Below are positions 1 through 6,955 of a DNA stretch of 64,000 bases, in pieces; position 1 is the stretch's first letter, and each line of letters begins with the position of its first letter. Source of the DNA: an uncultured Bacteroidales bacterium. GTDB taxonomy: Bacteria; Bacteroidota; Bacteroidia; Bacteroidales; ML635J-15. The stretch spans positions 1 through 64,000 of the forward strand of contig CAJOIT010000005.1 of NCBI GenBank assembly GCA_905234755.1, read 5' to 3'. The position numbers were made by a program, and so were the translations under genes. The notes beneath the pieces are model-generated. The model was not told the DNA's origin and ran no database searches. It saw nothing but the letters and a program-made list of their open reading frames with translations.

Positions 1-58
1 AGTTTTGTAAAAGAGGTAAAACGAAATCATAATATTAACTAATAAAAATTATCATATC

Positions 59-760
59 ATGGGAAAGATTAAGAAAGGTATTCTGGGAGGTTTCTCAGGA
101 AAAACCGGAACCGTAGTAGGTGGTTCTTGGAAAGGCATTGATTATATGCGTTCTCTGGCAACATCGGTTGCCAATCCAAAGACTAGCGCACAGGTAACTG
201 TAAGGTCTAACTTCAAGACCCTAGTAGAAATTATGTCAAAGGTCAATCCGGTACTGAAGGCAAGCGACTGGAGCCAGGCAAAGAAGCAATCTGCTTTTAA
301 TGCTGCAGTTCGCATCAATTACGACAATGCCATTGTTGACGATGCCATTGACTTTGAACGGCTATCTTTCGGGGAATTTACAAGGGCTGGTCTAACGGAC
401 CTTCACGCAGCTTTCGAGAACGACGAAACCAATTTCTCCCTCGACTTAACATGGGTAAACGATGCCGATGGCAGTGTCTCATTTGCCGATGATATGGTTG
501 TGGTTGTTATCGTTAAGACATCTGCAGATGGAAACTATGAAGAAACCACAATAAATTATCTCGATGCAAAGAGAGAAGACGAGCAGCTTCATATATCCAT
601 TGGGCTAGTAGAATCGTTTAACGATGGTGATACCTTCTATGCCTATGTAGGAGCTGGTCACAATCCGAAGAAGCCGAAGGAAATCATCAACATTCCTGCA
701 AAGAATGTTGTCAAGTTCAGTGCAGCGAAGTATCTGCGCAGGGCAGTAGCGGGACATTGA
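59..760 (+). CDS. DUF6266 family protein
   Basis: 233-aa protein. The opening MGKIKKGILGGFSGKTGTVV and the following 'GGSWKGIDYMR' segment are typical of the DUF6266 family of Bacteroidota, small proteins of unknown function often found in accessory regions. There is no signal peptide or membrane segment. The Gly/Lys-rich N-terminus is followed by a helical stretch (about residues 40-85) and a beta-rich C-terminal half. The ATG at 59 is the first start and gives the family N-terminus. The gene is alone on its strand before a possible small RNA and a tRNA, which would fit the edge of an integrated element. Family recognition is good; function is unknown. Confidence 0.8.
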   Translation: MGKIKKGILGGFSGKTGTVVGGSWKGIDYMRSLATSVANPKTSAQVTVRSNFKTLVEIMSKVNPVLKASDWSQAKKQSAFNAAVRINYDNAIVDDAIDFERLSFGEFTRAGLTDLHAAFENDETNFSLDLTWVNDADGSVSFADDMVVVVIVKTSADGNYEETTINYLDAKREDEQLHISIGLVESFNDGDTFYAYVGAGHNPKKPKEIINIPAKNVVKFSAAKYLRRAVAGH

Positions 761-814
761 TGCTAGCAGAACTTAAGTCCATATGTTATTATTGTTACGA
801 GTGGCTTTTTTTAT

Positions 815-822
815 TATCTTTG
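815..822 (+). promoter_or_regulatory. Promoter -7 box for a putative small RNA
   Basis: TATCTTTG matches the Bacteroidota -7 consensus TAnnTTTG. A TTG at 792-794 lies 20 bases upstream, as expected for the -33 element. No open reading frame with a credible start follows, but a hairpin and a terminator do. Confidence 0.55.
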
Positions 823-826
823 CGCA

Positions 827-889
827 GTTGAATCAATATTTCAACGAGTTAATATCAGAAGTCAGCCGCTGTTGTGGCTGGCTTTTTTT
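827..889 (+). ncRNA. Putative ~60-nt small RNA
   Basis: A -7 promoter box (815-822) is followed by a hairpin (GTTGAA 827-832 with TTCAAC 840-845) and then by an 8-bp stem plus T-run terminator. The predicted transcript of about 60 nt contains no convincing ORF. The promoter-hairpin-terminator arrangement is seen directly; that it is a functional RNA is inference. It could also be a degraded leader of a lost gene. Confidence 0.4.
860..889 (+). terminator. Rho-independent terminator
   Basis: The stem AGTCAGCC (860-867) pairs with GGCTGGCT (876-883), with one G-T pair and an 8-nt loop, and is followed by seven T. It ends the putative small RNA. Confidence 0.7.
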
Positions 890-931
890 ATTCATTGCGT
901 TTCATATCATAAAAAAAATTCATCGAAATCC

Positions 932-1009
932 GTGGTGCGATTGTGGTGCGATTTACCAAAACAAAAATCGCAAACACCTGATTTTTAGATACTTGCGATT
1001 TATATCCAG
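932..1009. repeat. Tandem and inverted repeats beside the tRNA 3' end (possible attachment-site flank)
   Basis: GTGGTGCGATT occurs twice in tandem (932-942, 943-953). AAATCGCAA near 965 is mirrored by TTGCGATTT near 994. These abut the 3' end of tRNA-Gln (minus strand, 3' end at 1010). Repeats of this kind beside a tRNA 3' end are common at tyrosine-recombinase integration sites, but no integrase is visible in the window, so this reading is inference. Confidence 0.35.
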
Positions 1010-1080
1010 TTGCCCAATCAGGACTCGAACCCGAACTATCAGAGCCAGAATCTGGGATGCTACCATTACACCATTGGGCA
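1010..1080 (-). tRNA. tRNA-Gln (anticodon CTG)
   Basis: Read on the minus strand, the acceptor stem TGCCCAA pairs with TTGGGCA. A D-arm with GTAATGGTA-type sequence follows, then the anticodon loop TTCTGGC (anticodon CTG) and the T-arm loop TTCGAGT. The first anticodon-stem pair is C-A rather than C-G. CCA is not encoded. The discriminator base is A (1010). Confidence 0.9.
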
Positions 1081-1116
1081 ATTGCGACCGCAAAAGTACA
1101 ACATTTTTTTCAATTC

Positions 1117-1704
1117 TCAATCAAAAATTTTAAAAATTGTTCCAAAAATTATCTTGAGGTCTGTTTTAAATGACATTTCACTGATATACCGCAAATTAAG
1201 TTTTAACTTTGCAGGCATAACCTCATCGATGTAAGTCTGCTCCGGGTTGTCAGACTTTGCCAAAATGTCGTTTTCGTTGCGATATTCTATCGAAGCATAG
1301 TCGGTAATGCCAGGACGAACCGACAAAACCTTGCGCTGCTCTTCGTTGTACATCTCCACATATTTTGGCACTTCGGGACGCGGTCCGACAAAACTCATAT
1401 CGCCGACAAGCACATTAATCAACTGCGGCAACTCGTCAATCTTGTACTTGCGGATGAAATAGCCAACCTTGGTAACACGATTATCCTTTGAGCCAACCGT
1501 CAGCAATCCCTTCTTGTCGGAATCGGGACGCATGGAACGGAATTTCAGTATCTTAAAGTTGCGAAAGTCCTTCCCCACCCTTACCTGCCTATAGAACACA
1601 CCACCGCGTGAAGTCGTTACCACAAGCAGTGCGACTATCAACAAAAGCGGAGACAGCAGCAGCAAGCCGAAAAATGAGCAGACAATATCAAATACACGCT
1701 TCAT
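1117..1704 (-). CDS. Monotopic phosphoglycosyl transferase (bacterial sugar transferase)
   Basis: 195 aa, the size of the short PglC-like class of the PF02397 family. These enzymes move a sugar-1-phosphate from a UDP-sugar to undecaprenyl phosphate, starting capsule, O-antigen or exopolysaccharide repeat synthesis. A re-entrant membrane helix covers about residues 7-30. The family motifs KFRSM, the catalytic Asp-Glu pair (D90-E91 in KIDELPQL) and GDMSFVGPRPE are all present. The start is supported by a TAGCTTTG box 19 bases upstream. No other glycan genes adjoin it, so the pathway is not determined; a GT4 glycosyltransferase lies 35 kb away. Confidence 0.9.
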   Translation of the reverse strand: MKRVFDIVCSFFGLLLLSPLLLIVALLVVTTSRGGVFYRQVRVGKDFRNFKILKFRSMRPDSDKKGLLTVGSKDNRVTKVGYFIRKYKIDELPQLINVLVGDMSFVGPRPEVPKYVEMYNEEQRKVLSVRPGITDYASIEYRNENDILAKSDNPEQTYIDEVMPAKLKLNLRYISEMSFKTDLKIIFGTIFKIFD

Positions 1705-1722
1705 ACCTATTTAATAGAAAAG

Positions 1723-1730
1723 CAAAGCTA
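1723..1730 (-). promoter_or_regulatory. Promoter -7 box for the phosphoglycosyl transferase
   Basis: On the minus strand TAGCTTTG matches TAnnTTTG, 18 bases before the ATG at 1704. Confidence 0.6.
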
Positions 1731-1799
1731 TAATGCAAAATTACAAAAAACTCCATATCGCACAAAAAATTACTTTCCTATATGTTGTATATGTTGTCT

Positions 1800-1934
1800 G
1801 GATTTGTAATCCAAACAATCCAAACGATATGAATTTAAGGATTTATAATCCGCATTTACATAATATTCAAATGATTTGCTTTTATATGCGCATTACAAAT
1901 GCTAATATTCAAGCTTTTCGGATTTTAAATCCGA
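1800..1934. repeat. Three GGATTT...AATCC palindromes
   Basis: GGATTTGTAATCC (1800-1812), GGATTTATAATCC (1839-1851) and TCGGATTTTAAATCCGA (1918-1934) are three related inverted repeats in the AT-rich gap between the sugar transferase promoter and the M13 peptidase terminator. They may be protein-binding sites or degenerate mobile repeats; the function is unknown. Confidence 0.5.
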
Positions 1935-1959
1935 AAGAACAAAAAACAAAAAAAGACAC

Positions 1960-1990
1960 AAAAAAAGAGCCGTATGCACGCATATGGCTC
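1960..1990 (-). terminator. Rho-independent terminator of the M13 peptidase gene
   Basis: On the minus strand GAGCCATATGC pairs with the mirrored segment across a 2-nt loop (1967-1977 with 1980-1990, one G-T pair). A run of T (A 1961-1966 on plus) follows. It lies 22 bases after the stop codon at 2012. Confidence 0.75.
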
Positions 1991-2011
1991 CAATATAAAA
2001 ATAACTATTTA

Positions 2012-4048
2012 TTACCAAATCTTTGCCCATTCGGATTCTGGGATGTACATTGCATCGCCTTCCTTGATTCCGAATGCCTTGTGGAAATCGTCGATACCGA
2101 TGAGCTGTCCGTTTACTCTCCACTTGCCGAGCGAGTGAACATCTTCCTTTGTACGACGGATAATTTCCTCATCGCGGATATTGTTAGCCCATACCTTTGC
2201 GTATGAGAGGTAGAAACGCTGTTCCGGAGTGAAACCGTTGATAGTTGGCTGTTCCTTGCCTTCTGATGCCTTCTTGAAAGCATCGAATGAAATCTTCAAA
2301 CCTCCGTAGTCGGCAATATTTTCACCGAGCGAAAGTTCACCGTTTGCGTGTACGGTATCGATAACAACGATTGAGCTATACCTGTCAATCAGCACTTTTG
2401 CCCTTTCGTTAAACTTAGCTGCATCTTCTTCTGTCCACCAGCAAGCGAGGTTTCCATCCTTGTCGAAGTTACGCCCCTGGTCGTCAAATCCGTGAGTCAT
2501 CTCGTGTCCGATAACAACACCAATTGCACCATAGTTTACAGCATCGTCAGCATCCATATAGAAGAATGGCGGCTGAAGAATACCTGCCGGGAAGCAAATT
2601 TCGTTTGTATTTGGGCTGTAGTATGCATTGACGGTCTGCGGAGTCATCAACCATTCAGTCTTGTCAACAGGCTTACCAATCTTGCTGACCATGTCATCAA
2701 ATTCAAACTCATTGCATCTTAGTACATTAGCATAGTATGAATCTTCCTTCAACAAAAGTTTCGAATAGTCTTTCCACTTGTCGGGATAACCGATTTTTAC
2801 GGTGATAGCAGCAAGTTTTTCCAATGCCTTAGCCTTGGTTTCTTCGCTCATCCAGTCGAGCTTTTTGATTCTATCGCCGAAAGCAGAACGCAAATTCTCA
2901 ACAAGGGTAACCATGCGTTCCTTTGCCTCGGGCGGGAAATACTTCTGTACGAAGATTTCACCAACACATTCGCCAAGATTGCCGTTTACAACCCTAACAA
3001 CGCGTTTCCATCTGTCCTGCTGAACAGGAACGCCCGACAAAGTCTTGCCGTAGAACTCGAAGTTCTGCTTGTTGAGATCTTCGCTCAAATAAGAAGCCGA
3101 CGAATTAACGACATTCCATTTCAAATACTGCTTCAGGTTGTCAAGCGACTGCTTTTCAATTATCTGCGAAACTCCTTCCAAGAACAAAGGCTGGCAAACA
3201 TTAATGTTTTCCTTTACCGTAATACCCTGAAGTTCAAAATACTTTGCGATGTCGAAATTCGGAGACTTAGCAGACATTTCATCAACAGTCATCTTGTTTG
3301 TTGTCTTAAACGGATCACGCTCTTCAACGCTTCCCATAGAAACATTTGCAAGCTGGTCCTCAATTTCAAATACATTCTTTGCTGCTGCCTTTGCATCGTC
3401 CTCTGAATAGCCAATCAAAGCAAACATCTTTCCGATATGTTCAACATACTGCTGACGAATCAAATCTTCTCTTTCGCCCTCGTCGGTGTAGTATTCCTTG
3501 TTTGCAAGACCAAGTCCGCCCTGATAGTACCACGGAATATTAAGGTCGCTGTTTTCGGGATCGCTAGTTCCAAACACACCGAAGAAAGCGGAAACGCCCT
3601 GATGGTGCATCTTTGCAACCAATTCTGCAATCTGAGCCTTGTCGGTCATTGCGTCAATCTCGTCAAGCATAGGCTTAATTGGAGAAATGCCATCTGCATT
3701 AAGTTTTGCCTCGTCCATACCAAGATTGTAAAGAGTTGCAATTTTCCACTCTACCGAATTTTCCTCGTTCTGCTGCTTTGCCAAATCCTGAATAAGAGTA
3801 TTAACCTTCTTGTCGGTTTCCTCACCCAGAATGTCGAACGAGCCGTAGCGCGACTTGTCGTTTGGCAATGGATTGTTCTTCTGCCATCCACCTGTTGCAT
3901 AAGCGTAAAAATCAGCCGATGCCGATACGGTGGTATCGAGGTCGGCCAAGTTCAAAGCCTTGTCTTCCATACTTTGATTTTGATTTGAATTACATGCTGT
4001 CAGACCAAATGCAAGTCCGCATGCCATTAGTTTTAGTATTGATTTCAT
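2012..4048 (-). CDS. M13 family zinc metallopeptidase lipoprotein (PepO/neprilysin-like)
   Basis: 678 aa, full length for the M13 family of zinc endopeptidases that cut oligopeptides. The N-terminus is a lipoprotein signal ending in the lipobox LTAC, so the enzyme is probably anchored in the envelope. The zinc motif HEMTH is at residues 515-519, with the third ligand E576 and D580 in GENIADYGG. The substrate-binding sequence NAYYSPNTNEI lies before it. It follows plsY by 24 bases on the same strand and may be read from it, but a TAATTTTG box at the end of plsY suggests its own promoter. A hairpin terminator follows the stop. Confidence 0.95.
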   Translation of the reverse strand: MKSILKLMACGLAFGLTACNSNQNQSMEDKALNLADLDTTVSASADFYAYATGGWQKNNPLPNDKSRYGSFDILGEETDKKVNTLIQDLAKQQNEENSVEWKIATLYNLGMDEAKLNADGISPIKPMLDEIDAMTDKAQIAELVAKMHHQGVSAFFGVFGTSDPENSDLNIPWYYQGGLGLANKEYYTDEGEREDLIRQQYVEHIGKMFALIGYSEDDAKAAAKNVFEIEDQLANVSMGSVEERDPFKTTNKMTVDEMSAKSPNFDIAKYFELQGITVKENINVCQPLFLEGVSQIIEKQSLDNLKQYLKWNVVNSSASYLSEDLNKQNFEFYGKTLSGVPVQQDRWKRVVRVVNGNLGECVGEIFVQKYFPPEAKERMVTLVENLRSAFGDRIKKLDWMSEETKAKALEKLAAITVKIGYPDKWKDYSKLLLKEDSYYANVLRCNEFEFDDMVSKIGKPVDKTEWLMTPQTVNAYYSPNTNEICFPAGILQPPFFYMDADDAVNYGAIGVVIGHEMTHGFDDQGRNFDKDGNLACWWTEEDAAKFNERAKVLIDRYSSIVVIDTVHANGELSLGENIADYGGLKISFDAFKKASEGKEQPTINGFTPEQRFYLSYAKVWANNIRDEEIIRRTKEDVHSLGKWRVNGQLIGIDDFHKAFGIKEGDAMYIPESEWAKIW

Positions 4049-4067
4049 CTATAACAATTTTTTTTTG

Positions 4068-4075
4068 CAAAATTA
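4068..4075 (-). promoter_or_regulatory. Possible internal promoter for the M13 peptidase
   Basis: TAATTTTG on the minus strand fits the -7 consensus. It overlaps the plsY stop codon and lies about 20 bases before the M13 start. Confidence 0.4.
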
Positions 4076-4747
4076 CTCCTTTTTGCCAATCGTTATCTTT
4101 GGTTCCTCGTGGTTTAACAATCTTTTAATATTCTTGCGATGTGTGACTATCAACAATATGGCTACCAGTATCGAAAAAACTGTCATTGTAATGCTATGAC
4201 CAGCCTCGCGGAAGAATCCAAGCACGCATACCACAATCGGAAAAGCCACTGCCGCCGACATCGATGACACCGATACAATTTTTGTAATAAGCACCACTAT
4301 TATGAATACGCCCAAGCTTATTCCTGCCGACAGTGGGTCGAGTGCCAGAACAAGACCTAGCATGGATGCAACGCCCTTTCCTCCCTTGAATCCAGAGTAC
4401 AATGGGAAAATGTGACCGACAATAGCCATCATACCGAACAAAAGCTGGTACAAGTAATATGCCTCCGAACCACTCTCCACGAAAACTCCGCAGTCGGTTG
4501 TTGCAAAGCGATTAAGTAGCATCACAAAAAACATTGTCGGCACAAAACTTTTTATGACATCGGTTATGAAAACAGGTATGGCACATTTCCAACCAAGCAC
4601 GCGCAATACATTGGTAGAACCTGCGTTCTTGCTTCCATGCTCGCGTATGTCAATGCCATAGAACCATTTGCCGTACCACAGCGCCGAACTGAACGACCCG
4701 ATAAGATAGGCAGCGATTGCAAGTAATATTATTATAAGTATGTTCAT
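4073..4747 (-). CDS. plsY: Glycerol-3-phosphate acyltransferase PlsY
   Basis: 224 aa, a polytopic membrane enzyme that transfers an acyl group from acyl-phosphate to glycerol-3-phosphate, the first step of phospholipid synthesis. The family motifs are visible: GSFSSALW near the N-terminus, GSKNAGSTNVLRVLG (about residues 38-52), and GHIFPLYSGFKGGKGVA (about 114-130). About five to six membrane segments are predicted by eye. It lies between the RhuM-PLD gene (13-base gap) and the M13 peptidase (24-base gap), all on the minus strand. Confidence 0.95.
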   Translation of the reverse strand: MNILIIILLAIAAYLIGSFSSALWYGKWFYGIDIREHGSKNAGSTNVLRVLGWKCAIPVFITDVIKSFVPTMFFVMLLNRFATTDCGVFVESGSEAYYLYQLLFGMMAIVGHIFPLYSGFKGGKGVASMLGLVLALDPLSAGISLGVFIIVVLITKIVSVSSMSAAVAFPIVVCVLGFFREAGHSITMTVFSILVAILLIVTHRKNIKRLLNHEEPKITIGKKE

Positions 4748-4759
4748 GTCTTATCAAAT

Positions 4760-5632
4760 TTAATCTCTTTTTATTCTATCCATTACAATTTCGACACTTG
4801 AACTATCCATCTTTGTAAAGGCAAACATTTTCTTTCCCAAGTCCTTCAGCGATGCCCCGAAAAGATACATTTCCGAATTATCGAGAATTAGAAATCTGTC
4901 GTGACTATCGGAAAATCTATGTATCATCAATCCTCCATACTGACTATTAAATTTTTCAGCAGCAAGTTTAACCGTCTCGGTAATATTCCTTGTATATATC
5001 GAAATTTCAACACCAGATTGCCGATGACTCAGCATTGTCAACACAGTATCGTCTATATAGTTGTCAATTAACACAATAGACTTTGTCGCTGACTTTACCA
5101 ACTTCTCGACAAGCGCAAACGCATCGTAAAACTCGCCGTCTAAAAAAACATTCTCAGATGGCAGAGTAGCAGACTTAATAAAAAACTGAATCTGCTCATC
5201 ATGCTTTTTCAAAAGTTCAGTATGCTTTTCCAATTTTTCTTTCATCAATAACAACTTAGGTTCCAAAGCGTAACCTTTAATCAAATAATTTTTCAAAACT
5301 TTTGTCGCCCATTGACGGAACATAGTAGCATTACGAGAACTTACTCTGTAACCAACTGATAATATAGCATCTATATTGTAATGTTTTATTGTTCTATGTA
5401 CCTTACGATTACCTTCCATACGAACTACCGAGAAATCCTCGGTAGTTGAAATTTCCTCTAATTCTTGTTCTTTATATATATTTTTCAAATGAAAACCAAT
5501 GTTATCGGAGGAACACCCAAATAGTTCTGCCATCTGTAACTGCGTAAGCCACACCGTTTCCTCACCAAGTCTAACTTCAATGTTAACTGACTGGTTTGGA
5601 TTATATAACACGATTTCGGTCTCTTTTGCCAT
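4760..5632 (-). CDS. RhuM-family protein fused to a PLD-like domain
   Basis: 290 aa. Residues 1-125 match the RhuM/virulence family: an N-terminal 'VWLTQLQMAELFG' helix-turn-helix-like stretch, then 'HYNIDAILSVGYRV' and 'FRQWATKVLKNYLIKGY'. A short coiled linker (about 128-150) joins it to a C-terminal domain resembling phospholipase D-like families, with a single HDRFLILD motif and the following FGASLKDLGKKMF. Only one HxD-type motif is present, so a dimeric nuclease is one possibility and a non-catalytic fold another. Such proteins are common on mobile and defence-rich DNA. It sits between smpB and plsY without its own recognisable promoter. Function unproven. Confidence 0.8.
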   Translation of the reverse strand: MAKETEIVLYNPNQSVNIEVRLGEETVWLTQLQMAELFGCSSDNIGFHLKNIYKEQELEEISTTEDFSVVRMEGNRKVHRTIKHYNIDAILSVGYRVSSRNATMFRQWATKVLKNYLIKGYALEPKLLLMKEKLEKHTELLKKHDEQIQFFIKSATLPSENVFLDGEFYDAFALVEKLVKSATKSIVLIDNYIDDTVLTMLSHRQSGVEISIYTRNITETVKLAAEKFNSQYGGLMIHRFSDSHDRFLILDNSEMYLFGASLKDLGKKMFAFTKMDSSSVEIVMDRIKRD

Positions 5633-5637
5633 TTCGC

Positions 5638-5727
5638 TTAATTACTTTTATTGATAACTTCCGAGAAATCCTCGGCTGTTGGTAAGCAATACTTACATAG
5701 TGAAAATATTTCCGCTTCGCCAGTCAT
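5638..5727 (-). pseudogene. Small ORF, possible remnant of a second RhuM-like gene
   Basis: A 29-codon ORF between smpB and the RhuM-PLD gene. Its end reads LPTAEDFSEV, resembling ISTTEDFSVV inside the downstream RhuM protein. The shared DNA includes CCGAGGATTTCTCGG, which is itself an inverted repeat. It is either the scar of a duplicated RhuM N-terminus or a chance leader peptide. Weakly supported. Confidence 0.3.
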
Positions 5728-5732
5728 CCTTT

Positions 5733-6182
5733 CTACTTCATTTTTCTTGTTCTATCAAGGTCGCGCTTGGTGTCGCGGTCCTTTATGTCTTCGCGCTTGT
5801 CGTGAAGTTTCTTTCCACGGGCGAGTGCAATTTCCATTTTAGCGATTCCTGCTTCGTTGAGGAACAGCGAAATAGGAACAATAGTAAGACCTTTTTCTGC
5901 GACTTTCTTCTGCAACTTATTCAGTTCCTTACGATTAAGCAGCAACTTACGGTCGCGCTTGGGATCATGGTTGTTGCAAGTGCCAAGCGAATACTCGGCA
6001 ATGTGAACCGATGTCACCCACAATTCATTCTCCTTGAAAACACAATACGAATCGGTAAAACTTATCTTTCCATCGCGAATCGACTTTATTTCCGTACCCG
6101 TAAGCACAATTCCCGCAGTGAACCGCTCGATAAATTCAAACTTGAATGATGCCTTTTTATTTCTATACTCAATTTTTTTCAT
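5733..6182 (-). CDS. smpB: SsrA-binding protein SmpB
   Basis: 149 aa from the ATG at 6182. SmpB binds tmRNA and delivers it to stalled ribosomes for trans-translation. The sequence carries the conserved beta-barrel elements: NKKASFKFEFIERFTAGIVL, GTEIKSIR, ISFTDSYC, then the C-terminal basic tail (GKKLHDKREDIKDRDTKRDL) that mimics the anticodon arm. A TTG two codons earlier is possible, but the ATG follows the upstream stop by two bases and gives the usual MKKIEYRNKKA start. It probably shares a transcript with the Yip1-like gene. Confidence 0.97.
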   Translation of the reverse strand: MKKIEYRNKKASFKFEFIERFTAGIVLTGTEIKSIRDGKISFTDSYCVFKENELWVTSVHIAEYSLGTCNNHDPKRDRKLLLNRKELNKLQKKVAEKGLTIVPISLFLNEAGIAKMEIALARGKKLHDKREDIKDRDTKRDLDRTRKMK

Positions 6183-6184
6183 TG

Positions 6185-6754
6185 TCAAACATTTAAAAAG
6201 AATCCCATAATTATGCCATCCAGCGTGAGCGAAACTGCAATGCCCAATACGACAAGAAGAACCGACAATATCATGAACACAATCACCCTGTCTTCTTGTA
6301 TTTTCAGGAAATACAACGCGCCGAAGTACATAAGATACAATCCGTACGCCACGAGCACCCAGAAGAAAAACAGACTCGGGAACACAGCCAGAATCGCATA
6401 CAGCATATAGAACGGAAGCATACTCTCCAAGAGCAACAATGATGACTTCGGATACTCAATGTTCCCATAAAGCCGACAAATCCAATTTTCCAGAAAACTT
6501 ACCAGCAGGTAAGTTAGCGCAAAAAATAGCGTAATAATAACCGTATCTAGCAACACAATCGGGAAGCCTTCCTCGGGCATGCGGTTCAGGGCGGAACCGA
6601 ACAGCACAATCACAAAGAATATGGACATCAGCACAGGATAGACCTTGCCATGCAAGTCTTTCGCTGTCATTGATGAGAACTCGTAGCGCTGCCAATAATG
6701 ACGCGGATTAGCGAAAATCTTCATCATTTTTCCGATGACACTTTTTACAACCAT
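6185..6754 (-). CDS. Yip1-domain-like integral membrane protein
   Basis: 189 aa with about five membrane helices between residues 40 and 185. The cytoplasmic N-terminus 'KMMKIFANPRHYWQRYEF' is typical of bacterial YIP1-family (PF04893-like) proteins. Their role is not established. The ATG at 6754 is preferred over the upstream TTG at 6775, because that TTG lies in the -7 promoter box (6773-6780). The stop codon lies two bases from the smpB start, so the two genes are likely co-transcribed. Confidence 0.75.
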   Translation of the reverse strand: MVVKSVIGKMMKIFANPRHYWQRYEFSSMTAKDLHGKVYPVLMSIFFVIVLFGSALNRMPEEGFPIVLLDTVIITLFFALTYLLVSFLENWICRLYGNIEYPKSSLLLLESMLPFYMLYAILAVFPSLFFFWVLVAYGLYLMYFGALYFLKIQEDRVIVFMILSVLLVVLGIAVSLTLDGIIMGFFLNV

Positions 6755-6772
6755 AGTCTTTGCAAAATCTTG

Positions 6773-6780
6773 CAAAGATA
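6773..6780 (-). promoter_or_regulatory. Promoter -7 box for the Yip1-like/smpB transcript
   Basis: TATCTTTG on the minus strand, 18 bases before the ATG at 6754. It sets the start codon, since any earlier start would lie upstream of transcription. Confidence 0.65.
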
Positions 6781-6813
6781 GTGTTTTTTCTGAAATGTTG
6801 AAAATTTAGTTTC

Positions 6814-6952
6814 GGCTAACGGGCTAAAAGGCATGAAGGCATGAAGGCTAAAAGACGAATAGTCTTTAAGGAAGCAAGACTGTTAGACAGCAAGACTGCG
6901 AGCCTGTCCGACTGTCTGGCTGCGAGTCTGTCCGACTGTTAGCCCGTTAGAC
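6814..6952. repeat. Low-complexity AGACTGnnAG / GGCTAAAAGGC repeat tract
   Basis: A gap built of short units such as GGCATGAAGGCATGAAGGC, GCAAGACTG, TTAGAC and GTCCGACTGT repeated with small changes. The same type of sequence occurs at 14576-14765 and 16016-16150. It has no ORF. The units read as alternating AGAC/CTGT words, so the DNA can fold on itself. Confidence 0.7.
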
Positions 6953-6955
6953 TTC

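Noticed and set aside
932..1009. CRISPR-like array
   Set aside because: Only two short tandem units and one inverted pair; no regular spacers.
783..1234. Plus-strand ORFs over the tRNA-Gln region
   Set aside because: They run across the small RNA, its terminator and the tRNA and have no homology.
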